From: Phalacrocorax aristotelis
Lineage: Eukaryota; Chordata; Aves; Suliformes; Phalacrocoracidae
Length of the DNA stretch: 64,000 bases
NCBI RefSeq assembly: GCF_949628215.1
Contig: NC_134280.1
Span: 558,001 to 622,000 of the forward strand
Reading direction: 5' to 3'
Part shown: positions 9,101 to 60,388 of the stretch, one piece after another
Numbering within the stretch: position 1 is the stretch's first letter
How the letters are laid out: the number at the start of each line of letters is the position of its first letter
Position numbers and translations under genes: made by a program
Notes under the pieces: generated by a model
The model's database searches: none
What the model was told of the DNA's origin: nothing
Seen by the model: the letters and a program-made list of their open reading frames with translations, nothing else

Positions 9101-12100
9101 AATTTCATGCTGAAATCTAGAGATCCGTATGAATAAGGAGGCAACAAAGAAAATGTATGTGCAAGTATTTGTTCTTATTTATGGAATGTATATTTCCAAG
9201 GGTTGTAAATGAGACACTTCAGACAGGTGTGCTTTGTTTTTTGTAGTAGGATACCATTAATTTAAAGTGAAGGTGTGCCAAATGCTTCCATGCACATAAC
9301 TCTGCAAATTTGCCCTAACAGAACCGGCAAAAGTTGTACAAAATGATACTGATGCGATTGGCAAAATAACCTGCAGTGGCTTCTAAATCATGAGAGTTAT
9401 CTATCCCTCTTGCTTGCTGTCTCATAGGCTGCAGACAAATGTTCGTCTGTGACTCTAGCTATGCTACTGTCAGACAAAAATCAGACAGGCAAGGTTAAGG
9501 TACAGTGATACAGAGTCTTTGGTGTCAGCACTTACTCACAAAGCCTTGCTTCCTCAAATTCCTCTTTTCCCCCTAATGGCTATTAACCCTGGATGTGTGT
9601 CTTCACCTTAAGCTCTATTTGTGAAGCAATCTGTTGAACTCTGAGAGGACTGATGCAGAATTGCTTTTAAGCATAACCATAAATGTACAGAGCACTGCAA
9701 CTGAGAAAGCCATAGCTTCTCACAGGGTGTAGTAGGAGAAATTGGACTTGCTCAGGGTAGTACGTTCTTGAAGCACTGGTAAAGAAAAACTGTACCCCCA
9801 TACAGTATAAACTGAGCCAGCTGACTTGTGCCTGAAGTTCATTAAGAAATGCTTATACAAATTGGTCTGTAAGCAGAGCTGTGGGGAGGAGGCCTCCAGC
9901 AGTGGGTCAGTGAACCTTTCCATACAGGCTTGTCTTTTTAAAGAAAAAACATCAGTAACAAAGCTGGCATGAAAATGGGGTAGGTGGAAGTTTAAAATAC
10001 TACACAGAAGGCAAGAGCAAAGACAGGAGCATGTGCGAAAGGTGAGGACAACTTACAATCACCTGTTTCATTGTATAAAACAAAGAATTTGACTTCTGTT
10101 TCCCTTCCTGCTTCGAGAAGATTTGGGCTTTAGCTAGTTAAAGAAAACAAAACTATCGTGACTGCAAACTGTATATTTCCAATTGTTCATTTTGCAGCAC
10201 TGGAAACAAAGTCACATCAGTTGGTTTATCTGAAGAGCAATGGGGCTGCGATTTAACAACAGTAATCCAGATATTTTGTACAGAATTTTTAAGACCAGTC
10301 TTCAGTAGTTTGGGCTTTTTTTTTTTGTGACTTTGACTTCTGCATACTCTGACCATCTTTAGCTGTCTTCCACTGAACGTCTGCTACTACTTAGTATTGA
10401 TTTGTTTAGTATCTGATGGTTTAGCAGATGTGATGCTTCTTATAGGACACGCTGTTCTGCTACAGCTCCTTTAAGGTCGATCTCCTTAACCATCCCTGCC
10501 TGTAAAATTGCATCCTTATTCCATTGGCCCTGCATTATTATACATGGAATCCGTCTTTGAAATTTCTGTGGTACAGTGCGTATCCTACCTTTTGATGAGA
10601 AGTCATTGTGGATGAATCCTTGCATATTGCATAGGCATAAGTTTGTACCAGAAAAAAAGAGGCTGATGCTTATTTTGTGTAAGACCAGATTGCCCGTGGC
10701 ATTACAACTTCACTGATGCCTGTTGCAACTAGGAGCCTCTGTATGAGAAGACTGGTGGCTGTTTGGTTTAGCAAGATTACGAGCAATCAAGCACTGTGTA
10801 TCAAAGGGTAAAGACATGTTTGTATCTCCCCTGCAAAGACGCTTCTCTGCGGAAACATATGGTCAGTCCTTCCCACATCGGGGCAGTCATCTGGTGGCAG
10901 GAGGCCATCATTAATTGAGAGCACTTCAGTATCACCTTCCAAAGTGAGCCGCCTTGGAGCCAGCCCTTCTGCTTGCATCGGTTTAGCGTACTGACTGGTC
11001 TGTCCCCAGGCTGTGAGCTCTGTAACCTCCTTAGTTTCTCTTGTCCTTTAGTTCCTTTTAGTCTCCTGAATATCTGTTCCGAAGTATTTTCTACTCTCAC
11101 CCCAGTCCTTTCTTCCTTGCTGTTCTTACAGCTCTAGCAACACATTTCCTTCACTGATTAAGCCCTCCTTTTCTTCTATGAAAACTGTAATGAAAGGATG
11201 CTTCTTGTATAAAACCTTACAGCTTTCAGGATGTCATCAGAAACTTATATGTTAGCTGATGGTATCAGTCCTATGAAACCTTCCTTTCTGGTTACTTACA
11301 CAGTTTTGGTGATTTTTTTTTTTTTTTTAATGTACGCTAGTTCTTAGAAACACAACCATTTACTTCCTTTTGTATATTTGTACAGTATCAAGAATACTTA
11401 ATACTGACCCAGAGTTTACAAAATAGTTTGGTGTGTTTAAGCACCTATGCAGCTATGGGCTGTGTTAGATCCAGACTAGAATGGCCATTATCTTGCAAAA
11501 CAGTGTCCTCTGGAGGAAGTCCATAAGTGCACAGGAAGAAAAATGGCACCACATTTTTATATGGAAATGAACAGGCAGATATTTTTTCTTACACAATTTG
11601 GAATGATCTGTATGGATAATATGACTTTGTTCTGAAGTATATTTTAAATGATGAAAATACTGTGATTTTTAAATATCATACAGGCTCAATATGAAGTGCT
11701 GTGCCTTGCACAGCTGAGTCCCACTTGCTAGAGAAATAATGCATTTTTTTCAGTTACCAAAGTGGTAGGGGGTTTTGCGTTTGTGTTTCAGTTGGGTTTT
11801 TTTATTTGGGTTTTTTACAATGAAGTTAAATATTATAGTTATATATGAGCAAGAACAAGTTTTTTATTCATTTTAGCAGTTAGAAGGCAGGTCAAATTTT
11901 GGACCAGGAGCTTCATTTCATTGGTGCTATTAAGCAAAGAGAACCTAAAAAAGAAAGTTACTTCTCTTAATGCTTTTCTGCACTGTTAAGTCTAGTCTCC
12001 TTGTTAATGTGAATCACATCTCTTTTTGGTTTAAAAAAGAAAAATACTATTTTGGTTTTGTATGGGTGGCTGAAATGTCTGGTTCCAAAACTGGTGGGCC

Positions 12101-12773
12101 TTAAGAGGTAATGAAATTGCAATATTTTGTTCCACTAATATCAATCACTTCATAGACTCTCAAACTACTGCTTTGCTTTTGTTTTTTGTTAATAGGAAAA
12201 AGGGTGGGGGGAAGTCAAGGCAAAACCCAGATACTTTGTCGTGATGCAGGGAACTTTGATTCTATGGCAGTTTCCTGTTACAGCATCTTTACTTCTGTCG
12301 TGCTAAATGAGTAATGTAGATTTAAGCATTTTATTTGATGGATGCCAGAGCAGCAGTGGCAAGTTGCTCACTGCACCATTACACGCACCCTGCTTGCCAC
12401 ACAGGCTAGCGAATAAGCAGATATGCTTTATGAACCATACAGTTAAAGGTTGATTTAACTGTACGTTTGTTATTTCTTAAGAAATTGAGAAAATTGTAGG
12501 GTGCTATAATGGATAACTCGGACTCACGTTTTCCCATAAATCTTTAAATGAATATATTGAAGCATATTGTTTAATTTGTAACTTTTTGTTATATATGGAG
12601 GTAATAAATAGGAAGCTAGATGGAACTTTAATAAAAAAGTATGTAATAAAACTCTGCAAATTTATTGTGTTCAAATCAAAAAGTCTGTAAATGATGCCTC
12701 AGGATTTTTGCTTGCAAAAATTTTGGCTCAGCAAAGCAGGATTTTGCCCAGGATTTCCCAGCCACATGCCAGG

Positions 12774-12938
12774 AATTGCCCAGAGTGGCTGTGGATGCCC
12801 CATCCCTGGGGCGTTCAAGGCCAGGCTGGACGGGGCTTTGAGCAACCTGCTCTAGTGGAAGATGTCCCTGCCCATGGCAGGGGGTTGGGACTAGGTGGTC
12901 TTTAATGTCCCTTCCAAACCAAACCAGTCTGTGATAAT
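12774..12938 (+). mobile_element. CR1 LINE 3'-end fragment
   Basis: About 165 bases matching the CR1 3' tail: the stretch reading GGATGCCCCATCCCTGG, then GGCCAGGCTGGACGGGGCTT, and a closing CCCTTCCAAACC followed by a decayed terminal repeat near 12930. It lies in CCDC148 intron 1. It contains no coding capacity of its own; the short ORFs over it are repeat-derived. Confidence 0.88.
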
Positions 12939-15900
12939 TAACTACTGAAAGCATCAGAGCATTTTCTCATTTCATCTTCTCTTTCACTTAAACTTCGAAA
13001 TTGCCAGGTGTGCTGCCTGCAGCTGGCTAACTTTGAAGTGAGTGCATTTGGTCAGTAAGCGTGGATTGTGCATGTTTCCTTCAAAACAAAGCAATGTAAC
13101 AAAATGCCAGCTGACTCACTTGATTCAGGGTTGAACAGTGGATGTTGGTGACTTCATTTCCTACCCTTTTTATGTCAACTTCTCAACTTTTAAGGAAATA
13201 ATTTCTTTTATTTTATTTGCTTGTTGCATTTTTTTTCCTATATGGAGTGGGTTTTTAAAGTTTATTTTATCTTGGATTTTCTATTTAGAATATTCAAAGA
13301 ACAGAGGGGCAGAATAGTTGTTCTCTTGTAACGTACTGATACTTAGAAAGCAGACGAGCTATTTCCATCCCTTCCTTGCAGTGTGACAGTCTTCCATGAA
13401 GCTGATTGTTTTAAGTGTTACTCAAATTGATCTTCCTACTTTGGATTAAGTTTTACTTAACGAGGAAGTAATGAGATTATCACAGACAAAAAGGGCTACA
13501 TCTGTTTTGGAAACATACAGTTTCTGATACTTGACTTCATTTCAAACAGATCCATAATCCTTTCTTTAGGGAACGCAAATTTAAATGATAAACTATGAGA
13601 CTTCTCTAGCAACTGTTTTGACACTGGATGATAAAAGTATTATATTGTGTATTTTCTTCCTGGGGAAAGGATTGACTACTGCAAGATTAAAATGTTCTGG
13701 ATGGGTGCCATTTTCAGATAGTTCAACTAGGAGAGAATGGGTCTGATTAAAGGATAAAGCTGGTTATTTGTTTGTTGTTTTTACACCATGCCCTACAATG
13801 GGAGTGATTCTCTGTCTTTTTCCCTGACAATAATTAGGATCAGAGGGTTCCAACACTGCGTGTTAATATTCCTCTTCTTCAAATGGAAACATGCAGTAGC
13901 TAAGCAATTAACATTTCCTTTAAACTTTAAAATCTAGAAAAAAACCCTTCCACAAAATATTTAAGAACTCTCCAGTAATTCAAAAGACAGCACTGAAAAT
14001 AAGGGACTTCTATGTTTGGGTTTTTTTTGTTTCCCCCTGTTTGGATGTTGTAGGAAATATCTGTCCTAATCTGTGATCAAAGTTCCCACTGACGTTGTAC
14101 TTGGTTTTCAGTGAAGTCAGTGGTTCATTTTGGGTTTTTAATTGTGTATGTCCACTAGTAATTTACCTGAACCACCAAACAGGATTGTAACACCCGCTGT
14201 TGCGAAATTAAGCAGCCCTCCTTCATGCAAAATACGGGCAGCTATTAAACTGTTGTTGATTATGCTGTTAAATTGTATTTTGTGTAGAGTTGATATAGCT
14301 TCATGTTATTGATTTTTACATTTAGTAATTTGTATGATTTAAAGCATGCACAAGAAGTTTTGCTTTAAATAGCATGTCCAGATCATTAAACACTCTGCCT
14401 CCCTGCCCAGTAATTTTGCCCTTCTGTTGACTCACAGCAGTTTAGCTGAGAGGAAAAAATGACACTCGTGACCTGAATCTGCAAGGATTTGTGTGTGCAA
14501 ATGACTTGTTGAATTGAGGCAGTGAAACCCAGGGTTTTTTTAAGTTAATGGTTAAACTCAGTGGGAGTACTCATGCTTGTGGAATTGGGACCTTAACTGG
14601 GCATGAATTATCACCAGCAGCAACATGTGACAGGGTGTGATTGGCAGATAGCAGGCTTTGCTTGCTCCAGAAATGCTGACTAACACTTGTAGGGTTTAAT
14701 TTCTATTTAAATGAAAGGGAGTAGGATCTAGCCTTAATATTTAGTATTTCCATATTTAAGAATATACTTAAGTCATATACCTCAGGCACAATCAAGCGTT
14801 TACATTGAGAATGCACTGAAGTGTTTAGTTGAATTGGAGGCATGACCTTTTAAGAGGTCATACTTGTTACAGTCTAAAACAGTTCTGAACTATAGTGAAA
14901 TACAAAATTATCAACAGGAGGAGATAGAGAGGATTGGTAAACCTTGTGCTTTTTACTGTTACTAAAAGTTTTAGACATGGCTGTTTGCAGACATAGCTGA
15001 TTTAGCATTCTTGGGGAACAGTCTTCTATGTACTAAAAGCTTCTGTTCGATGCCTGTTTTGTCTTTTGTACTTTTATGTTTCTAAGATGCATCAAGACTT
15101 CCCATCTAGAGGCTGTATTGAAGTTCGAGCAAAGCCTTGAAGCAGGGTGTCTGAATCCAGGCTTAGATGAACTTTTGGAGTATTGAAGAGGATTTTAGAT
15201 ATATCAGCATTAAAGCAGAAATAAATTTATCTTGCAGTACTCTTATCATTTTGATTGGTACATTTTCTAGTTACTGAAGATAAAATACAGGTTTATACAG
15301 ATCTTGCCCTTTCCAAAACCATCTTAACATTCCATTTCAGTGTTTCAGTGAAGTCATAATGTTGAATTTGTGATTGGAAAAAATAATGTCCATTAAAAGG
15401 CTGAGATCAAATACAAATGTATGATGTCATTGCAGAAAGAGAAATGGGTAGGCTGGAAGGGAATAAGCACTTGTTTAATCAAATGTAGTAACGCTAAAAT
15501 TACAGAAAATAGCCAGTAAATTGTTTTTTGCACCACTTCTGTTCCCGCAGATGTACTCTCCAGCTTTCTTCTCAAAGGAGTGGAAGCTAAGGTGAATACA
15601 TGAAGTTTTGTTGAAATGCTGATATTATATCAGAAACATGTCAGTACAGACAGATATTAACAATTTGCCAAAGGGATAAATAAATAAACTGGAGGGATAG
15701 CTATGGTGCTGCTAGTCTTACTAGTATCCATAGTTATTTCTCAAAAACGTCAGTGTTTCTTGTGTTGGAAGAAGCTTGTCATTTAAAGCTGGCCAGATGG
15801 ACCCGAATTAGGATGGTGGCTCCCAAAATGTGTAATACAGGAGAATTATGCTAATGCAGCAGCTGGGCAGGGAACAGTAGTAAAAGGCTTTTATAGAGAG

Positions 15901-18900
15901 AAGTGAGTATGATGGATCCAGTTGTCTTAAAGCTTTCAAGGACTCCAAATTTTTCATCAATAAGTTATTTTTCCCTTCATATAGGGTCATACAAGTGTCA
16001 CCGAGTAGTACTCCCTTCCCCAGTTTGTCGGTATAAGTAGTGCTAGGATTGTCAGAAACCCAAAAAAGCAGGCAGGAGGAAAGCTGACTGTCTATAGCAG
16101 AGGAACAGGATTTCTTTTAAGCTTGCAAGAGACTGGATTGTTAGCTCCTTGTGCAGTTATTTTTCCAAAGACAGATGTTTGTCCGGCCTTTACATTACTC
16201 ATAATTTTGAAATGTGTCTTCAGCCTGACTTGTTTTATTTAACCTAATAAAATCTTAACCCTACTAAAGGCTCGATGCAGTATTGAAACTGCCAGGTGGT
16301 ATCCCCTTTCTCTTTATTTCCAGCTGAAGTTCCTTTTAATTTATTTTTAAATTACATGCTGTTGGGTTTTGACCATGTACAACAGAGCTGGAAGAGCTGA
16401 TGGGGGAGGCAGGACAACAGCCAGGAGCCAGCTTGGAAATTACACTGGGGATGAAAAATTAGTTTGTCTGTGCAAGACAGTGCTCAGTCTGTCAAACTCA
16501 GATACAGGTTGCTGATACTTAAAGATAGTTTGCATCCTCCTATGCAATTGTACGGCACATAATACCAATTGGCAGAGCTCCCTAATGCATCTCTTTTTTT
16601 CTTCTTTTAGACCTTTCCTCCAGATCTGCTGAGTTGTCTAGTTCTTAGTTCTCCAGCTAAAATGCTCCTTTGCCCTTTCCCTGCTGCTTAGGTCTCTGGG
16701 CTTGGAGTCCACGGTGGTAGTATCTTTAGGAAAAATGCCATCCTGCTAATCATAGTATGGGTAGAGTTAAATCTGATTTTACTGTTAGTTACAACTCCTG
16801 ACCTGTCCTTGCACTCACACAGTGACAGGAGGTAGCTCCATTATCTAGTCAGTGCTTGCCAGTACTTGGACTGCTCCCTTTCAGCCTGTTCTTGCTTGCT
16901 CTTGAGAACAAATCTGAGCTTAAACTTGATTGCATCTAAGGTATTTGAAACAAACTTGCACTCACCCGTAGCCTTTGGAACACTGTGCAGATTACAGAGT
17001 GAATAGGAGGAAGGCCTTAGCTTGGGCTGCCGGTTAGCTTGGGCTTGCACCCACCTGTGATGTGGGAGCCCCATCATCCCGGCCTGGCTAGCTCCACGTA
17101 TGCCAGCAGTGTTAGGGCAGACAGTCATCCGGGTGTTTTCCTGGAAGGATGCAATATTATATGACACAAAGTGTTAACAGCTTTGCAAGTACCACTTAAG
17201 ATCATCAAACGAAGCGTGGCATGCCCTCGCTGCTTTGGATCAAAGCCTTGTGGAGCACTATGGACAAAGTCAGTACCTCCAAATGCTGTTGTCCATATTC
17301 TCCATGTGTCTCCATATTCTGTTGTAATCTGTGAAGCTGAAAAGATTTCGAAGGCAGTGAACTCTTACTGAAACTGGTATTTCCACTCTAAGTATTTTAG
17401 CTTCAAAAACACATAGGTATATGGAAAAAATCATTAGCTGTAATTCATTAGCTCTGTTCAAGCAGCTGCAAACCTTTACAAATTAATAATTTTCATCATG
17501 GAATGTAAATTCTGGGTTGTAAGCTGTCATGTTCATTCAGTGCAAAATTTCAGCTGAAGCTGACAGGGTCTTGCAGGGTAGAGGTTGAACAAGCACCCCC
17601 AGAATTAACCCACTGCTAACAATCAAATTTGTCATCTTTAAACCTACAAATAACTTGATCTTTGTAAAAGTGTCATTATGATGTAAATATACCAAGTCTT
17701 GCCCTAAATTGTTTTCCTTCCTCCTTTTAGTACAGACTCCACAACTAGGAGAAATACTAACAGATTTAATGAGAGCATTGTCACAGTGGAAATCTCTCTT
17801 TTAAGGTCATAAAATGCAAAAATCCCAATGGTCTCTTCAAGAGCAAAAGGATGAAGGTGCTTAAAGGCACTGACAGATGTAGAGATGCAAAATCCAGTGG
17901 CTCTTGTTAAAAACTAAAGTACCCCTGAAATATTTGCATTACTTTCCTTGAGTGGAAATGCGAGAGGAGCTAGAAAAAAAATCTGCTACATATGATTTTT
18001 CCATGGGTTGTGCTTGTAAGAAGGAAGAATGGAAGTAGATTTTATGCTCTTTGAAAATGCTGAATCAGAGTTCTTCCACTCAGTCTGGGGAGAATGAGAT
18101 CAGTAGGGATTTCCTCAGACTAGTGGTGCAAACCCTATACTCTTAAGAATACTGCCTGATAGCACTTGGCCCATATCAAAAGAAAGTATCTACTGTAATA
18201 CTGGCATGAATGAGCACAAACTGTAGAACTGATGATGGAGGCTTAAATGCCCTTTCGACGGACTAACCTTGTGAAAAGAGCAGAGTCAGAGAATCTTTTA
18301 AGTACATTGTTTATTTTGTACCACTGTACTCAGATATACCACGGAATACCCCTTGAACTTAAGCATGGGGAAGCTGGGTGCCAAGAATTGCAAGTGCTAG
18401 CAGGCAAAGCAGAGCCAGTTTTCATTGTTGCAAATGTCTCATTTTGAGTTTGCAAGGAACTTGGATGTCTTGCTTTGTAGTTAGGACTATCCTATGTTGT
18501 GTTTTCCTTTGTAGGTATTTTTTCCTGCTTTTGATTTGAGGAATTCTGGCAACTTGGTCAAAGCTGCTGCCGTTATTGGACTGTTACAAATCTAAAAAGT
18601 CCAAATGGTTACACAAAGCATGTGCAGGCAATCCGCTTCAAGTCTAATACAGAAATATTTATTTCTTGTTTGCAGAATCTCAGAATGTGGTGATTTCTCT
18701 GCTGAGGAGAAGCAACATTGCTGTGCAAACATTAACCGTAGTGCACAAAAACCCTCAGGAGGACTTGCTGTTGTTTAAAAATCACGCTGCTGACCCGTAG
18801 AGCTCAAGTGGCTCCACTGGACAGTGGTCATACTCATTCAGAATCGTTGTGCTGGTTCTTCCCCCTTCTTTTCTTGGCCCTATGTAAATACATGTTATAT

Positions 18901-21900
18901 CTGATGGTATAAGAGGAGGCTTGGTGCAGTTATTCTTCATCTTTACATTATTAAGAACAACAGTACAACTATAGAGATATCAAGCCACGGTTGAATATTC
19001 CTAGCTTCATTCAGGAAGATGTGAATAGTGATGACTTATGATCTTTCTAAGACAGACATGTATAAAAGTCTGTTTTAGACTGGTCAATCAAAAAAGCTTT
19101 AAAACAAAGAATTTCAATATATTGTGATGCTTTCCCTTTTCTCTAAATTCAGGTATGTGGTTGATACTCTTCAAGGGAAGGGTAAAGTTCAGCTAAGAAG
19201 AAAAATGCCTGGTTTTGTTTCTGTGATTCACATTGAAAGCCTTAAGAAGAAATAACTGAAAAGTAGTACTAAATAAATATTTTCATTTTCTTTTTTTCTA
19301 CTTTTGGGGATTTTATCATCAGTTTTTTAAGTTTTCCTGTTCAACCTTAATGACTATAAATTCAGTGGAAGATTGTGTCACATAATTATGCTGGAGTTTC
19401 TGGAAAGTGCTGAATATTATAGAATTCCATGGGAAATTATGCCAGTTTTCAGGGTTTCACTCTTTGTTTTAAAATTCCCCCTGTAGCCTCTTTTTTAATT
19501 ACAGATTTTCATGATGTGTCTACTTTCCCTTCCTCCTGGGAAGAAGATTTTGGAGGCTGGACATCTAAAGGAATTCTGGCATTAGGGATACTAAACTAAA
19601 CCTAATTTATAGACTTGTAAATAACCTGAATAAAAAGGATTTTCTTTAAATGCCTATAGCTTAAAGATTTGGTTGTTCATGATTGAGCATTTCTTGTTCT
19701 AGGTACATTTATTTCCAGTGATTCCTCCAAGAAATAGAGAAAGCCAAGCCCATGCATAGTTGGCCTTTCTAAGAAGAAGCAGAAAAATAGATTTTGTCTT
19801 TAGGGGAAAAAAACCCAATATTTAAACTGTCTTTGTGCATCTTGAAGAAATAAGTAAGGTGAATCCTTACCTTATGGATTGACATAAAATTAATTTGGTT
19901 TTTTAAAAAAATCTATTCCAGTGGAAGTATATATGCAGTTAGAAAATTATATGTCGATAAACTGATGTATAGATAAAACATTACCATGACACAGGACAAA
20001 GTTACTTCTGATACAGAGAATTACCTCATTTGTCTGAATGAATTTGGCAGTGTTATATGATTACAAATTGAAAACAAATAATTGCTTTAAGTGGAGAAAA
20101 ATTGAATCAACGCTATCAATGTGCTAACCCTTTTCTTCCTTTCTTTTTCCCTTGACTTTTGAGGAGTGTGCAGACTTTGGGATAGAACTGTAAATTTATT
20201 TACAGGTGACTATTAGATTGTAAAATACACATTAGTCTTTCAAAAATGGAATGGACCTCCTCATGTGTTGTCATATTTTCTTTCTCTGGTGTACCTTTAA
20301 TTTCAGTCTTTGTGAACATCAGATAGTGACGTTCAGTGCAGCTTCTGACCAACTGATATTGTCAATTACTTTCAGAACAAATTTGAAAAGGTCCCTTTAT
20401 TGGTAATGAATGGCCAATCTTGTGTGAAGACAGATGACATTTAGACTTTGCTATTTTTGGTTTAGTGCAAGGCACAGTTTCACAGCATTGTTAAGTAACA
20501 CTGAAGAACATGAATGAAGCAGCACTCAGAAATGTCACACTTTATCAATAAGCGTTCACTATTTTCTACTTGGTTTGGTCATGGACTATTCACTGTACAA
20601 AACCTGGTGGTCATGAATTTTATTTGCCTTGTAACTTGCATAGGTAACACAGAATTGATATCAAAGTGGCTTTAGCCACAGGAACAGTAGCGATGCTGTA
20701 TGTATGTATTGTTGTGGCTGTAATTTCAACTGCACTTACCATTTGTCTGCAGTAATAATGGAAGCTCGTTCGTTGAACTCTTGTCCATCTATGTCAGATT
20801 TTCACACTTTAGCTGTTCTTGATGATTCTGCAGTGCAGAATGTTGTCATGAAGAAACATAGCTTACAAGAAAATACAGTGCTAAGTATCTTTGGTTGCAG
20901 TTTCATATTTTTATTTGACTGAAATTAATAGTTCTCTGTCAGAGTAGTTCCCCTTCCATTTCTTCTGCTGCTCTTCCTTCCCTCCTTGTTGCATTGTGCC
21001 ATCCTTGGAATTTGTATGGATAAACTGGTTCAAGTCACTAGAACGGCAGAAAAATCACTGCACAATAAACAATTTAACAGGTTTTGCTGGTTTACTGTGT
21101 TGCAACTTGCTGTGGGACCAGACAAACGTCAAAGGTGTGACGAAGTGGATGGAATTTTGTGTCTAGGAAATTTTGGTAAGACAGAGTGGGCTTGAGGGAG
21201 AGGGTTTGTGGGGAGGCTGGCTGAATATGACCTTCCCCTTCTGGCATTATTCAGCTATTGATTCAGTTCAACTGACACACCTTGCTTTGATCTCTCGCTT
21301 TTCTTTGTATGCAAGTCCTGTGATGGTGCCCATGAATACTTAATTGAGGTGAAAGTGAGGTTTTTAAGACATCGAAGTTTTTTATTGTGTTGTATATCTT
21401 ATTGCATCTTAAATGTCAAGTTTATCTTAAGATGATGTGAATACTTGATACATGTTGCCTGTCATAGTTGCTCATCAGGAGCTGAGCCATTGTTGCTGAA
21501 ACAGCTGAGCTGGGTTGACAAGTGTTAATACAGAGACTCTTAAAGGGGCTATATGGGGAGCTATATGTAAACCACAGTCTTTAGTATCAGAAGAGAGTGA
21601 TCTTTTCAGGTTTAATTTTTCAAAAAGGAAAGAACACCTCAAAAACTTATATTTTGGTCAATAGCATTTGTATATTTTGAAAAGCACAAAGCAAAAAATA
21701 GGTGATCTATGTGATAGCATTACAGATTCATGAAGGAAATAATATTTTGTTTTCTTTTTTCTTAGCTGCTAAATGATATGAGGCACATGAAATCTTTCTT
21801 AAAATGAAAGATGAACTTGTGGAACTTCTCTCTAATTACATTTTTAGTGAGACGTGTCCTCCTTCCTCAGAAAACAATACTTCTTTTAAATGTGTTTTTA

Positions 21901-21975
21901 GCTTGTATCCACAATGTTAGTATTCTCAAAATATTTGTTTGTTTCTCAACAGATATAAATAGATAAAAAGTAAAA

Positions 21976-60388
<38,413 letters not shown>

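Larger units (their letters stand above)
3103..21952 (+). other. CCDC148: CCDC148 intron 1
   Basis: An 18.8-kb intron between the presumed leader exon and the start-codon exon. It begins in the CpG island and becomes AT-rich after about 3430. It holds two plus-strand CR1 pieces (5007-6142 and 12774-12938), a poly-C run at about 7568-7579, poly-T runs (for example about 11313-11328) and no exon that I could support. Short ORFs scattered through it show no recognisable domain. Additional non-coding leader exons could be hidden here. Confidence 0.65.
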